A stretch of DNA of 25,641 nucleotides, from positions 1-25,641 of the forward strand of contig CAYXWN010000029.1 of assembly GCA_964468815.1 (NCBI GenBank), in the 5' to 3' direction. Below are positions 1 through 6,396 of the stretch, one piece after another. This DNA is from UMGS621 sp964468815 (lineage in GTDB: Bacteria; Bacillota; Clostridia; Christensenellales; Borkfalkiaceae). The position numbers and the translations under genes were made by a program. The number at the start of each line of letters is the position of its first letter. Position 1 is the first letter of the stretch. The notes under the pieces were generated by a model that was not told the origin of the DNA, did not search any database, and saw only the letters and a program-made list of their open reading frames with translations.

Positions 1-42
1 TTTCACCGCCTTTTTCGCCTTGCGCACGTATTGGTTCGCCAT
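1..42 (-). CDS. N-terminus of an unidentified protein (cut by window edge)
   Basis: Only the first 14 codons are present, reading MANQYVRKAKKAVK, a lysine- and arginine-rich start. The ATG is preceded by a good AGGAGA ribosome binding site about 8 bases upstream, and the gene starts 21 bp after the gpsA stop, so it looks like the next gene of the mrnC-to-gpsA operon. Fourteen residues are too few to assign a family. The basic start would fit an RNA- or DNA-associated protein, but that is a guess. Confidence 0.6.
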   Translation of the reverse strand, partial: MANQYVRKAKKAVK

Positions 43-63
43 AAAATCTCCTGTTTTTAATAA

Positions 64-1014
64 TCAAAATTCCGTACGCGTACTACGGGAAAAGAGTTGT
101 AAAAACACTTGCATGGGATCGCTTTTGTCCCGTAAAATCGAATAAACCGCATTCGTAATGGGGAGTTCTTCCCCGTACCGCTCGCCCAACAGTTTCATTG
201 CGCGCGCGGTGGCAACGCCCTCTGCGAGTTTGGTAAAGGGCTTTCCCATAACGAACGCTTCTCCGAACGCGCGGTTATTGGAATAGGACGAAAAAAGCGT
301 CGTTTCATAGTCCCCCAAATGGCAAAGACCATACGCGGAAAGTTCGTTTCCGCCCATTTTTGCAATTAACCGAGCGACTTCACGTGCGCCGCGCGCCATT
401 AAAACGCCCTTTAACGCGCCGTACCCGCCGCCGTCCAACATTCCTGCGGCGATGCCCATCACGTTCTTCGCCGCGCCGCCGATCTCGCTTCCGATAAGAT
501 CGTTTCCGTAATAAAAGCGGATCAAATCGCTGCGAAGTCCGTCCGCAAGTTCTTTTACGAGCGCGGAATTTTCCGAATCAATCACCATGCAATTCGGACG
601 GCCGGACACAAACTCTTGAATATGCCCCGGTCCGAGCCAAACGGCGATCCGTTCGGCAGGAACGCCGGCATCCCTCATGATTTCTGACAGACGCGCACCA
701 GTTTGCTCTTCCAGCCCTTTCATGCACAAAAGAACGGTTTTATCCTTTAAGCCGTACGGCTTTAACTCTTCCGCAAAAGCACGCAAGCCTTGCGCCCCGA
801 TGGAAATCGCGATGAGGTCGCTCTTCATTGCCTCTTCCAAATCGGACGTCAAACGAACGGATTCGGGCAACCGCACGTAGTCGTTTCCGCCCGTTTCCGC
901 TAAAACGCGATAACTTTGCCCGTCCGCTCTGCCCCAAAGGGTAACCGTTTGTTTCCGCGCAAGATACCAGGCGATAAACGAGCCCCATCTTCCGCAACCG
1001 AGTACGCTGATCAC
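64..1014 (-). CDS. gpsA: NAD(P)-dependent glycerol-3-phosphate dehydrogenase
   Basis: This cytoplasmic enzyme reduces dihydroxyacetone phosphate to sn-glycerol 3-phosphate, the backbone precursor for phospholipids. The 316-residue protein has an N-terminal Rossmann fold with GCGRWG at residues 6-11, the CMKG segment near 97-100, and the C-terminal catalytic helix with GGAAKNVMGIAAG, whose Lys183 matches the family's catalytic lysine. The usual SGPSFA segment reads LGPGHI here (residues 128-132), a divergent variant. It is slightly shorter than the typical 330-340 residues. The start is GTG: it shares four bases (GTGA) with the recR stop and has a GAGAGGA ribosome binding site inside the end of recR, so the two are probably translationally coupled. 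It is the second-to-last visible gene of the mrnC operon. Confidence 0.93.
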   Translation of the reverse strand: MISVLGCGRWGSFIAWYLARKQTVTLWGRADGQSYRVLAETGGNDYVRLPESVRLTSDLEEAMKSDLIAISIGAQGLRAFAEELKPYGLKDKTVLLCMKGLEEQTGARLSEIMRDAGVPAERIAVWLGPGHIQEFVSGRPNCMVIDSENSALVKELADGLRSDLIRFYYGNDLIGSEIGGAAKNVMGIAAGMLDGGGYGALKGVLMARGAREVARLIAKMGGNELSAYGLCHLGDYETTLFSSYSNNRAFGEAFVMGKPFTKLAEGVATARAMKLLGERYGEELPITNAVYSILRDKSDPMQVFLQLFSRSTRTEF

Positions 1015-1604
1015 AGCGGTTTCCTCTCTACAAACGCGCGCGCAAGGGTAACCTCGTCCGCATATTCCAAATCCGTTCCGATGGGAATCCCGTGCGCCAA
1101 ACGCGTCACCTTAACTCCCAGCGGCTCTAACAGACGATTGATATAAAGCGCGGTCGCCTCGCCCTCGACGTCCGGATTGGTCGCCATAATGACTTCTTTT
1201 ACGCCGCCCTTTGCCACGCGTTCCAACAATTCCTTGATCCGAATATCGTTCGGGCCTACGCCGTCCATGGGCGAAATCGTCCCGTGGAGAACGTGATAAA
1301 CGCCGTTAAATTCGTTGAGTTTTTCGATTGCGATAACGTCTTTCGGTTCTTTCACCACGCAGATAACGTCCGCGCTGCGGTTTTTACAGACGTCGCAAAT
1401 TTCGCCCTCCGTAAAGTTTCCGCAAATCGTACAGTAATGTACGTTCTTTTTGGCGGCGATAATCGCCGCGGCAAACGCTTCCGCTTCCGCTTCGGGCATA
1501 TTGATAATTTTATACGCATAGCGTTGCGCCGTTTTCAATCCGACGCCCGGTAATTTGGAAAACGCGTTAATAAGCGCGCCGATCGGCTCGATATATACCT
1601 TCAT
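1011..1604 (-). CDS. recR: Recombination mediator protein RecR
   Basis: RecR works with RecO and RecF to load RecA on gapped DNA during recombinational repair. The 197-residue protein has the usual length and domain order: an N-terminal helix-hairpin-helix region (SKLPGVGLKTAQRYA), a four-cysteine zinc finger (Cys58, Cys61, Cys70, Cys73) and a Toprim domain starting around residue 80 (VICVVKEPKDV) and including HGTISPMDGVGP. It lies 20 bp after ebfC, preserving the dnaX-ebfC-recR order known across Bacillota and Proteobacteria. The ribosome binding site is a GGGAG about 10 bases before the ATG. Its stop overlaps the gpsA start by four bases. Confidence 0.97.
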   Translation of the reverse strand: MKVYIEPIGALINAFSKLPGVGLKTAQRYAYKIINMPEAEAEAFAAAIIAAKKNVHYCTICGNFTEGEICDVCKNRSADVICVVKEPKDVIAIEKLNEFNGVYHVLHGTISPMDGVGPNDIRIKELLERVAKGGVKEVIMATNPDVEGEATALYINRLLEPLGVKVTRLAHGIPIGTDLEYADEVTLARAFVERKPL

Positions 1605-1624
1605 GAATCAATCGCTCCCGCCGA

Positions 1625-1960
1625 TTAAAACATTCCGCCGAGCGCGCCGAATGCCCCCATCTTCTCCTGAGAAAGCTTATCCGCCTGAGCGTATGCGTCC
1701 GAAATCGCCGCCATCAAAAGATCTTCCAACATTTCAACGTCGTCCGGGTCAACCGCTTCCGGCTTAATGGAAATCCCCTTGACGTTCTTCTTGCCGTCCA
1801 CCGTCACGCTAACGATTCCGCCTGCGGCAGTCCCGACGAGTTCCGCCTCTTCCAATTCCTCTTGCGCCTTTTGCATTTGCTCTTGCATTTTCTGCGCCTG
1901 CTTCATGAGATTCTGCATATTGCCCCCGCCGAAGCCGCCGCCGTATCCGCCTTTATACAT
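1625..1960 (-). CDS. ebfC: YbaB/EbfC family nucleoid-associated protein
   Basis: This is a small dimeric DNA-binding protein conserved between dnaX and recR. The 111 residues include a glycine-rich leader (about residues 3-14), then the family's long helix NLMKQAQKMQEQMQKAQEEL, and the conserved core with VSVTVDGKK and VEMLEDLLMAAISDA. The glycine-rich extension replaces the short start of the E. coli protein and is common in clostridial members. The start is set by a GGAGGT ribosome binding site nine bases upstream. It follows dnaX by 35 bp and precedes recR by 20 bp in the same operon. The precise cellular role is unsettled for the family; nucleoid organisation or recombination support is usually proposed. 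Confidence 0.93.
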   Translation of the reverse strand: MYKGGYGGGFGGGNMQNLMKQAQKMQEQMQKAQEELEEAELVGTAAGGIVSVTVDGKKNVKGISIKPEAVDPDDVEMLEDLLMAAISDAYAQADKLSQEKMGAFGALGGMF

Positions 1961-1995
1961 TTTTTGTTACCTCCGAAATAAAATTCTGTTTTATG

Positions 1996-3606
1996 TTATT
2001 TGACGATGACGATGTCCTCGCCGAATATTTTCTTAATCTCGTCGACGTCGTTGTCAAAGCCGTCTTTCTGCTCGACGCCGTTCTCTAAAGCGATTTTCAC
2101 ACTCGCTCCCGCATAATCTTTTAACTGCTCTGTTAAAATCGCAACGTTATCCGCACGCGACATGACGGCGTAATCGCTCTCCGTCTTGCAATACAGCGTA
2201 ACCGTGCTGCCGACGACCGTCAAACGCATATCTTGAATCGCCGTCCACAACATGAAATGCCCGTTTTTGCGGAGAGAGCGGGAAAGCGTTCCCTTGACCT
2301 CTACGGCGTTTGCCGAAAGCATGCTCGCCTTTTCAGACGGTTTTGCCGTCGGAAGTTCCTCTAACGACGGAATCTTCTCCGCCGTTTCCGTCACGACGGG
2401 ACGGATCGGTTCTTTCTGTTCCGTACGGACGGACGACGGCGCACTTACCGCGATTCCCTCCGAAAGTTTGCGTTCCAACGCCGAAACTCTTGCCGCGAGC
2501 GCGTCCAAAGAATAATCGCAAGCCGGCGTTGCCGCCTTGACCGCCGCCGTTTCAAAGACGACGCGCGGATGCGTGGTATATTTTAAGTCGCTTTCCGTAC
2601 GCGCAAAGATCTCCAAGCACCGCAAAAGCCGTGCCGCATCCGTTTTTTCCGCCGAACGGACTAACTGACCGAATAAATCTTCCGGCAAACCCAGGATCGC
2701 GTTTGCGTTCTTGCACGTCTTAACGACGAGCAATTCGCGTAAAATCCCCGTTACGTCCTTTGTGAGAACGCCCATACTCTTCCCCGTTGCGGCAAGTTCG
2801 TCCACCGCGGTCAAAACTTCGCCCGTATCGCCTGCCAAAAGCGAGTCGGTAAAACGGTAAAGTTTTTCTTTATCGGCAGATCCTAACACCTCTAAAACAT
2901 CGCGATACGTCAAGCGTTCGCGGCTGTAAGACACGCAGAGATCGGCAATGGAAAGCGCGTCGCGCACGCTCCCCTCGCCTGCCTTTGCGATTGCCGTGAC
3001 CGCTTCGTCCTCAAAATCCTTGCCGACGTCGCGAAAAATCTTTTTTAACAAATCTGCAATGACGGGCGTCGCAACCAACTTGAAATCGAAGCGCATGCAA
3101 CGGGACAAAATGGTCTGCGGCATCTTATGCACCTCGGTCGTCGCCAAAATAAACACCGCGTGCTTAGGCGGCTCTTCCAACGTCTTTAACAGCGCGTTGA
3201 ACGCCGACGACGAAAGCATATGCACTTCGTCGATAATATAGACTTTATAACGGCAAGAAACGGGCGGAAAGGTGATTTTATCCCGCAAATCGCGGATCTC
3301 CGCCACGCCGTTGTTGGACGCCGCGTCTATTTCCATCACGTCCAAATTAGACGGATCTGCCAACGCGCGGCAAGCCGCGCAAGTACCGCAAGGAGAGCCG
3401 TCCCGCGGGGAAAGACAGTTGATCGCTTTTGCAAAGATTTTTGCGGCGGACGTTTTCCCCGTTCCGCGCGTGCCCGTAAAAAGATAGGCATGACCGACGC
3501 GATCGGTCTGAATTTGATTGACCAGCGTTTTTACGACGTGATCTTGCCCGACGATCCCGTCAAAGCCGGTCGGACGATATTTTCTGTAAAGCGCGAGATA
3601 TGCCAT
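1996..3606 (-). CDS. dnaX: DNA polymerase III subunit gamma/tau
   Basis: DnaX is the ATPase core of the clamp loader that places the beta clamp on primed DNA and links the polymerase cores at the fork. The 536-residue protein shows the Walker A motif GTRGTGKT at 45-52, a zinc site with Cys64, Cys73, Cys76 and Cys79, the Walker B DEVHM at 126-130, and a sensor SRC motif near TILSRCMRFDF. A helical collar domain follows, then a linker from about residue 390 and a C-terminal tau-like domain (about 435-536) that would contact the polymerase. It starts 6 bp after sigH with an AAAGGT ribosome binding site. The gene reads as a full-length tau form. Confidence 0.96.
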   Translation of the reverse strand: MAYLALYRKYRPTGFDGIVGQDHVVKTLVNQIQTDRVGHAYLFTGTRGTGKTSAAKIFAKAINCLSPRDGSPCGTCAACRALADPSNLDVMEIDAASNNGVAEIRDLRDKITFPPVSCRYKVYIIDEVHMLSSSAFNALLKTLEEPPKHAVFILATTEVHKMPQTILSRCMRFDFKLVATPVIADLLKKIFRDVGKDFEDEAVTAIAKAGEGSVRDALSIADLCVSYSRERLTYRDVLEVLGSADKEKLYRFTDSLLAGDTGEVLTAVDELAATGKSMGVLTKDVTGILRELLVVKTCKNANAILGLPEDLFGQLVRSAEKTDAARLLRCLEIFARTESDLKYTTHPRVVFETAAVKAATPACDYSLDALAARVSALERKLSEGIAVSAPSSVRTEQKEPIRPVVTETAEKIPSLEELPTAKPSEKASMLSANAVEVKGTLSRSLRKNGHFMLWTAIQDMRLTVVGSTVTLYCKTESDYAVMSRADNVAILTEQLKDYAGASVKIALENGVEQKDGFDNDVDEIKKIFGEDIVIVK

Positions 3607-3612
3607 AACCTT

Positions 3613-4206
3613 TTATTTCACCGACCGCTCGATTTTTTTGCGAATCCGCTGTAACGCGTTGTCGATGGATTTTTCCTCCTTTCCTATCTTTTCCGCAATC
3701 TCCCGATAAGAATATCCTTCGAGATAATATTGCAAAATGGAATTTTCAAGTTTTGAAAGCACGCCTTGAATACGCGTTTTCAGTTCTTGTTCGGATTCTT
3801 GATTGATGTAAAGCGTTTCGGGATCGACGATACTGCCCAGAACCATTCCCCCCGTTTCTTCCGCCTCGGTAAACGTTTCCGCAATGGACACGTAATTGTT
3901 AAGCGGACGGTTCTTCTCCCTCATCGCGCTTTTGAGCGCAGAATAAATGTTCCGCCGAATACAAAGATACGCAAACGTTCGGAAAGAACTTTTGCCGTTA
4001 TACGAATGAATGGACTTGAATAAACCGATCATGCCCTCTTGAATCAAATCTTCGTAATCGCCCCCTGCCAAAAAGTAAGGGCGGCTTGCGCGAAGAATCA
4101 ACCCGTGCGAACGGTGAATCAAAAGTTCGGTCGCCACGACGTCCCCCGTCTTTGCGAGCACACAAAGTTCCTCGTCCGATAATTTATCCAGTTCAACGTT
4201 TTCCAT
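3613..4206 (-). CDS. sigH: RNA polymerase sigma factor SigH (Spo0H)
   Basis: In Bacillus, SigH directs transcription at the transition to stationary phase, sporulation and competence. The 197-residue protein has sigma region 2 with a clear core-binding segment (YEDLIQEGMIGLFKSI) and a -10 recognition helix (SSFRTFAYLCIRRNIYSAL), then region 4 with a helix-turn-helix (GYSYREIAEKIGKEEKSIDNAL). The length and the neighbouring rlmB and mrnC match the sigH locus of Bacillota. Its ATG lies 14 bp inside the end of rlmB, with a GAGG ribosome binding site seven bases upstream. Placement in an operon with dnaX and recR means its basal expression is tied to replication genes. A separate internal promoter was not seen. 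Confidence 0.92.
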   Translation of the reverse strand: MENVELDKLSDEELCVLAKTGDVVATELLIHRSHGLILRASRPYFLAGGDYEDLIQEGMIGLFKSIHSYNGKSSFRTFAYLCIRRNIYSALKSAMREKNRPLNNYVSIAETFTEAEETGGMVLGSIVDPETLYINQESEQELKTRIQGVLSKLENSILQYYLEGYSYREIAEKIGKEEKSIDNALQRIRKKIERSVK

Positions 4207-4912
4207 ATCTCTGCCTCATCGCCTCGAACACGACGACGCCGCACGCCACGGACGCATTCAGCGAATTGACCTTGCCGCGCATGGGAATCTGAACGATCCG
4301 ATCGCATTTTTCCTTCGTCAAACGCTTGATTCCCGAATCTTCGCCGCCGATCACTAACGCGAGATTCCCCGTAAGGTCGGCGGAATAAAGATCCTCGCCG
4401 CCGAGTTCCGCACCCGTCGCCCAATAGCCGCGCTCTTTTAACTCGTCGATCGCGTCGTTCAAATTGGTAACGCGAGCGATTTTCAAGTGATTCGCGCCCC
4501 CTTCCGAAATGCGCATGACGGTATCGGTTACCGCCGCGGAGCGGTGCTTTGTGATAACCAAACCGTCCACGCCGGCACATTCGCAAACGCGAATGATGCT
4601 GCCGAGATTATGCGGATCGAGCACGCCGTCCAAAAGAACGATCATACCGTTTCCGTCCGTTTTGATCATATCTCCCAACTCGCAATAGCGATAGTCGGAC
4701 ACAAAAGCGATAAAGCCTTGATGGCGCATTCCGTCCGCGTCCTTATCCATGACCGTACGATCGCAAAACTGCACCTTACAGCGACTTTCCCGCAATGCAG
4801 CCAAAAGTTTTTTGGACTCTCCGTCCCTAAGCCCGTTTTCTACGAGCACCTTATCCGTTTCCCGATCGGTTTTAATCAATTCCGATACGGCGTTTCTTCC
4901 GATGACTTTCAT
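4193..4912 (-). CDS. rlmB: 23S rRNA 2'-O-ribose methyltransferase, TrmH/SpoU family (RlmB type)
   Basis: This SpoU-fold (knotted) methyltransferase probably methylates the ribose of G2251 of 23S rRNA using S-adenosylmethionine. The 239-residue protein begins with the substrate-binding domain (GRNAVSELI), then the catalytic domain with motif 1 (LDPHNLGSIIRVCECAG, about residues 125-141), motif 2 (VIGGEDSGIKRL) and motif 3 (IPMRGKVNSLNASVACGVV), all typical of RlmB. The position between mrnC and sigH is the conserved Bacillota arrangement. The stop of mrnC and this ATG share four bases, with GGAGAA just upstream. The exact rRNA position is inferred from the family; a TrmH-type tRNA target is the alternative. 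Confidence 0.93.
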   Translation of the reverse strand: MKVIGRNAVSELIKTDRETDKVLVENGLRDGESKKLLAALRESRCKVQFCDRTVMDKDADGMRHQGFIAFVSDYRYCELGDMIKTDGNGMIVLLDGVLDPHNLGSIIRVCECAGVDGLVITKHRSAAVTDTVMRISEGGANHLKIARVTNLNDAIDELKERGYWATGAELGGEDLYSADLTGNLALVIGGEDSGIKRLTKEKCDRIVQIPMRGKVNSLNASVACGVVVFEAMRQRYGKR

Positions 4913-5316
4913 AATTCTCCAACCGTATTTTCGATTTCCAAAAGTTCGTTCAAGCGTTCGGTTCTTCCCGTTAGGTAAAGAAACCCGACCAACGCTTCAA
5001 AGCCCGTGGACATACTGTATTCGCCTACCGTCGCATGCTTGGCACGGGTATTCTTTTTTGCGTTCCGCGCACGGCGATACACGCCCTCTTCTTCTTCCGT
5101 CAAGTGCGGTAGAAGGGTTGCAATCAAGCGCGCCTGACTCTCCGCGCGGACGAGATCCGTCGCGCGCCGTTCGAGTTCCGCGGCTTTTCCGTCCGAAGAA
5201 AGCGCGAGTTTTTTCCGAACGTAAAGGGTATAAACGGCATCTCCGACATACGCGAGGACGACCGCGTTCATATTTTTTACGTGCACTACGTCCATGCTAT
5301 CGCCAAAACCGAACAA
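4909..5316 (-). CDS. mrnC: Mini-ribonuclease III (23S rRNA maturation)
   Basis: Mini-RNase III is an RNase III catalytic domain without the double-stranded RNA-binding domain; in Bacillus it trims the ends of 23S rRNA precursor. The family signature LAYVGDAVYTLYVR sits at residues 21-34, with the metal-binding Asp26. I place the start at a TTG at 5316: a GGGAGGA ribosome binding site lies seven bases before it, whereas the longer GTG reading at 5331 would begin inside that site. This gives 135 residues, a normal length. It is the first gene of a leftward operon with rlmB (4-bp overlap), and a sigma-A promoter lies just upstream. The usual clostridial upstream neighbour cysS is absent here. 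Confidence 0.9.
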   Translation of the reverse strand: MFGFGDSMDVVHVKNMNAVVLAYVGDAVYTLYVRKKLALSSDGKAAELERRATDLVRAESQARLIATLLPHLTEEEEGVYRRARNAKKNTRAKHATVGEYSMSTGFEALVGFLYLTGRTERLNELLEIENTVGEL

Positions 5317-5349
5317 TCTGTTTCCTCCCACACTTTTCCTTATGGTAAG

Positions 5350-5378
5350 ATTATATCATAAACCAAAGAAAATAACAA
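5350..5378 (-). promoter_or_regulatory. Sigma-A type promoter of the mrnC operon
   Basis: On the minus strand there is a perfect TATAAT (-10, 5350-5355) and a TTGTTA (-35, 5373-5378) separated by exactly 17 bp. It sits directly after the cwlD terminator and about 34 bp before the mrnC start, so it would serve mrnC through gpsA. The call rests on sequence match only. Confidence 0.7.
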
Positions 5379-5381
5379 ATA

Positions 5382-5414
5382 AATAAAGGCTTAAACATTG
5401 TTCAAGCCTTTATT
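5382..5414. terminator. Rho-independent terminator overlapping the cwlD stop codon
   Basis: A perfect 11-bp inverted repeat (5382-5392 and 5404-5414) encloses an 11-base loop. T-rich sequence follows on both strands, so it could work in either direction. On the minus strand it ends cwlD, and its second arm starts within the cwlD stop codon, so the last codons of cwlD form the hairpin. Confidence 0.8.
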
Positions 5415-6134
5415 TTTCCGAAAGCCGTAGAACGTAATTTCGGACAGATATTCGATTGCCCCCTTAAAGATCGCGTAAGCGAGTTTTTCTTGATACACGT
5501 CCGTGACGAGCAACGCCTCGTCTTCCGCGTTGGATAAAAATCCGCACTCCACAATGACGGACGGAATATCCGTACAGTTGAGAATATAATAATCCCCCTT
5601 TAAGGCGGTATATCCGCGCGTCGCCTCGTCCATTTGATTGAGTGTATTCTGAATTTTATTTGCCAGCGAGATCCCTTGCGTGCAATCCGCGCGGAAGAAA
5701 ACCTGCGCGCCCCGTCGCGACGCGCTGCCGTATTTGTTCATATGCACGGAAATCACGATATCCGCGTCCGCATGTTCGATAACCTTTTTTCGTGCGAGCA
5801 TATCTCTCCGCTTAAAGCCGTTCGTCGCCGCGCCGTACAGCCCTGCTTCCGAAGAGCGCGTGAGAACGGGATCAATCCCTGCGCCGAGAAAGAGCGTTTC
5901 CAACTTCTTGACGACCGCAAGATTTAACACGCTCTCCTTTACGCGCGTATTAACTCCGACTACGCCGCCGTCGATTCCGCCGTGCCCTGCGTCTAAAACG
6001 ACGGTGATTTGCGACTCGTCCGCGCTTCCGATAGGCTGAATCCCGAACGCCCCCGCACAAACGATAAACGTAACGAGAACGATCGCCAAGACAATCGCGA
6101 TAACGACGGTTTTTCCCTTCCGTTTCAGTTCCAT
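5391..6134 (-). CDS. cwlD: N-acetylmuramoyl-L-alanine amidase, CwlD-like
   Basis: This is a zinc-dependent Amidase_3 enzyme that removes peptide side chains from peptidoglycan. CwlD in Bacillus and Clostridium makes the muramic-lactam of spore cortex, which is needed for germination. The 247-residue protein has an N-terminal membrane anchor (about residues 9-30) followed by the amidase domain with zinc ligands His51 (DAGHGG), Glu67 and His131 (SVHMN), and catalytic Glu196 (VECGFLSNAED). Length and single-domain layout match CwlD (237 residues in B. subtilis). The start is set by GGAGGG seven bases before ATG 6134; longer in-frame readings lack a ribosome binding site and lack homology. It stands alone between two terminators, with DnaA boxes in its leader. 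A vegetative amidase role cannot be excluded. Confidence 0.75.
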   Translation of the reverse strand: MELKRKGKTVVIAIVLAIVLVTFIVCAGAFGIQPIGSADESQITVVLDAGHGGIDGGVVGVNTRVKESVLNLAVVKKLETLFLGAGIDPVLTRSSEAGLYGAATNGFKRRDMLARKKVIEHADADIVISVHMNKYGSASRRGAQVFFRADCTQGISLANKIQNTLNQMDEATRGYTALKGDYYILNCTDIPSVIVECGFLSNAEDEALLVTDVYQEKLAYAIFKGAIEYLSEITFYGFRKNKGLNNV

Positions 6135-6153
6135 GATTTCCCTCCGAGGTGTT

Positions 6154-6283
6154 TTATCCACAAAACCTACGGTTATCCACAGTACGATTGTGGATAACTT
6201 TCCCCTTATTTTATGCAAATAAACCGTGATTTTATGTCTTTTTCTCCTTAAAATTACACAATACGGAAAGGGAGTTTTCCACA
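6154..6283. promoter_or_regulatory. Cluster of DnaA boxes upstream of cwlD
   Basis: Three perfect copies of the DnaA consensus TTATCCACA lie within 44 bp: 6154-6162 (plus), 6173-6181 (plus) and 6189-6197 (minus). The last two form a perfect 10-bp inverted repeat (6172-6181 and 6189-6198) around a 7-bp spacer. A fourth, one-mismatch copy TTTTCCACA lies at 6275-6283. Such clusters bind DnaA at replication origins, at titration sites and at DnaA-regulated promoters. Here they lie in the leader of cwlD, between the predicted promoter and the ribosome binding site. No dnaA or dnaN gene is in the window. Confidence 0.85.
6208..6237 (-). promoter_or_regulatory. Possible sigma-E-like promoter of cwlD
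   Basis: On the minus strand, ACATAAA (6231-6237) and CATAAAAT (6208-6215) are separated by 15 bp. They match the B. subtilis sigma-E elements (KMATAWW and CATACAnT) at six of seven and seven of the eight positions (one of which is free). No good sigma-A promoter was found here. cwlD is sigma-E dependent in B. subtilis, which makes this reading attractive, but the region is AT-rich and a chance match is possible. Confidence 0.35.
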
Positions 6284-6318
6284 AATACACAACGGATTTT
6301 TCCGAAGCGATTCTCCGT

Positions 6319-6366
6319 AAAAAAACAGCACGCCGTCCCCTCGCGTTAAGCGGAGCACGGCGTGCT
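6319..6366 (-). terminator. Rho-independent terminator after glyA
   Basis: A perfect 10-bp stem (6327-6336 and 6357-6366) with a partly paired inner loop is followed on the minus strand by seven T residues in a row (6319-6325, after one G). It starts 30 bp after the glyA stop. This is a textbook intrinsic terminator and isolates glyA from cwlD. Confidence 0.92.
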
Positions 6367-6396
6367 TAAAATCATAAAATCAATTTAGCGACGACT

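Noticed and set aside
3040..3046. Slippery A AAA AAG heptamer in dnaX (codons for Leu-Lys-Lys near residue 187)
   Set aside because: It matches the E. coli dnaX frameshift site, but lies inside the ATPase core where a shift would give a useless short protein; I see no supporting stem-loop or upstream purine stimulator.
6154..6283. Chromosomal replication origin
   Set aside because: The DnaA boxes are strong, but there is no dnaA or dnaN, no clear AT-rich unwinding element, and genes on both sides run in the same direction, which is not expected around a bidirectional origin.
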